From the NCBI GenBank assembly GCA_025331435.1, contig JAIWNI010000051.1, forward strand, positions 1 through 64,000: a stretch of DNA of 64,000 nucleotides, given 5' to 3'. Position 1 is the first letter of the stretch. Every line of letters begins with the position of its first letter. Under the pieces are notes generated by a model, which saw nothing but the letters and a program-made list of their open reading frames with translations, ran no database searches and had not been told where the DNA came from. Origin of the DNA: Choanephora cucurbitarum (lineage: Eukaryota; Mucoromycota; Mucoromycetes; Mucorales; Choanephoraceae). Position numbers and translations under genes: made by a program. Positions 63,347 to 64,000 of this stretch are shown one piece after another.

Positions 63347-64000
63347 CAGTGAGCGAAAGAAAGTTTTGAGCGATTTTTAAGAACTGAAAATTATTTGTGA
63401 AGGTGCATCCTTTGAACATGACTACACAAACTCTTTTTATTTCCAATAAACTACACCAAAAACGATTGAAAAGTCTCGCTTAAACCCTGAAACAAGAGTT
63501 GAGATTGTTGAATGCAAAATTTTAGGCCATTCATCAACTTTCACCTAAAACTGTGAGACGAGCTTGCAACAACTTCGAATCTCGAGGTACTGTTGAGTCT
63601 TTGAGAGTCTCTGGAAGATCAAAAGCGATCAGCGACAGAATCAAGGTTATTTTAAACAGAGCTGTGAAGCAAGACCGCACTAGAACGCTTATACAACTTC
63701 AACAGGAGTTGCCTATTAAAGTTTCTACCAACACCATCTCCAAGGCACTTCATGAGATGAACCTTAGAAGTAGAGTAGCCATGAAGAAAACTTTTTATCA
63801 GTGATACGAACCGAGCAAAAAGGCTCAACTTTGCCAAACAGCATAAGGATTGGACAGTTGACCAATGGAAGCAGGTCATCTTCTCAGACGAGTCATCCTT
63901 TGAAGTTGGTAAAAATCCGAAGAAGGTAAAAGTATAGAGAGAACCCGGGGAGAGATACAAACCAGAATGTGTTCGACCATCGTTTGGTAGTGGAAGGACC
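63347..64000 (+). mobile_element. Tc1/mariner element with broken transposase, cut by window end
   Basis: A putative 5' terminal inverted repeat begins CAGTGAGCGAAAGAAAGTTT right after a TA, the hallmark of Tc1/mariner insertion. The transposase reads NPETRVEIVECKILG, then (after a frame change near 63522) SPKTVRRACNNFESRGT, SGRSKAISDR, VSTNTISKALHEMNLRSRVA, then after a second frameshift near 63787 DTNRAKRLNFAKQHKDW and FSDESSFEV with the first catalytic Asp. A TAG stands where family members have Trp before REPGERY. The element is inactive as read. The remaining catalytic residues and the right end lie beyond 64000. Confidence 0.88.

Overview
The window is nuclear DNA from a filamentous fungus. 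The genes carry many short GT-AG introns, the intergenic DNA is AT-rich, and the best-recognised proteins point to Mucoromycota, probably Mucorales. The secreted aspartic protease at 21.3-22.5 kb is close to rhizopuspepsin, an APH-1 gamma-secretase subunit is present (absent from yeast), and a DIRS-type tyrosine-recombinase retroelement, a Helitron relic and a Tc1 relic are found. No tRNA, rRNA or CRISPR was seen.

Layout. 0-1.5 kb: relics. 1.6-12.4 kb: dense housekeeping block with eIF3c, a p24 cargo receptor, GPN2, ATE1 head to head with TIP41, a Pho80-type cyclin and Vms1. 12.5-16.7 kb: a KRE2-type mannosyltransferase and a Zn2Cys6 factor whose zinc cluster sits at its C-terminus. 16.7-21.2 kb: mostly empty, with exon-like scraps. 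21.2-29.8 kb: aspartic protease, APH-1, a RING E3 ligase, a four-helix membrane protein and an arrestin-like protein. 31.3-32.6 kb: Helitron N-terminal relic next to spliced exons of unknown identity. 33.1-44.6 kb: peroxiredoxin, Rpt4, signal peptide peptidase, RPA2 and a P5-type ATPase with a Cys-rich N-terminal domain. 45-57 kb: a long hairpin, an unknown spliced gene, a Qa-SNARE, a ZNF277-like protein, the PKA regulatory subunit, ALG2, a small four-exon candidate gene and a Hal4/Npr1-type kinase. 57.6-64 kb: a 122-bp CA microsatellite, then transposon territory (decayed DIRS element lacking most of its reverse transcriptase, a small palindrome, a possible LTR, and a Tc1 element cut by the window edge).

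Functional themes. Secretory pathway and membranes: p24, ALG2, KRE2-type transferase, SPP, APH-1, SNARE, P5 ATPase. Proteostasis: Rpt4, Vms1, ATE1, RING E3. Nutrient and TOR/PKA signalling: TIP41, PKA-R, Pho80-like cyclin, Hal4/Npr1-like kinase. The genes are independent transcription units, so neighbourhood does not imply a shared pathway. Splice models for eIF3c, protease, APH-1, Vms1, Rpt4, SPP and peroxiredoxin were checked by summing exon lengths, and each closes to a whole number of codons.
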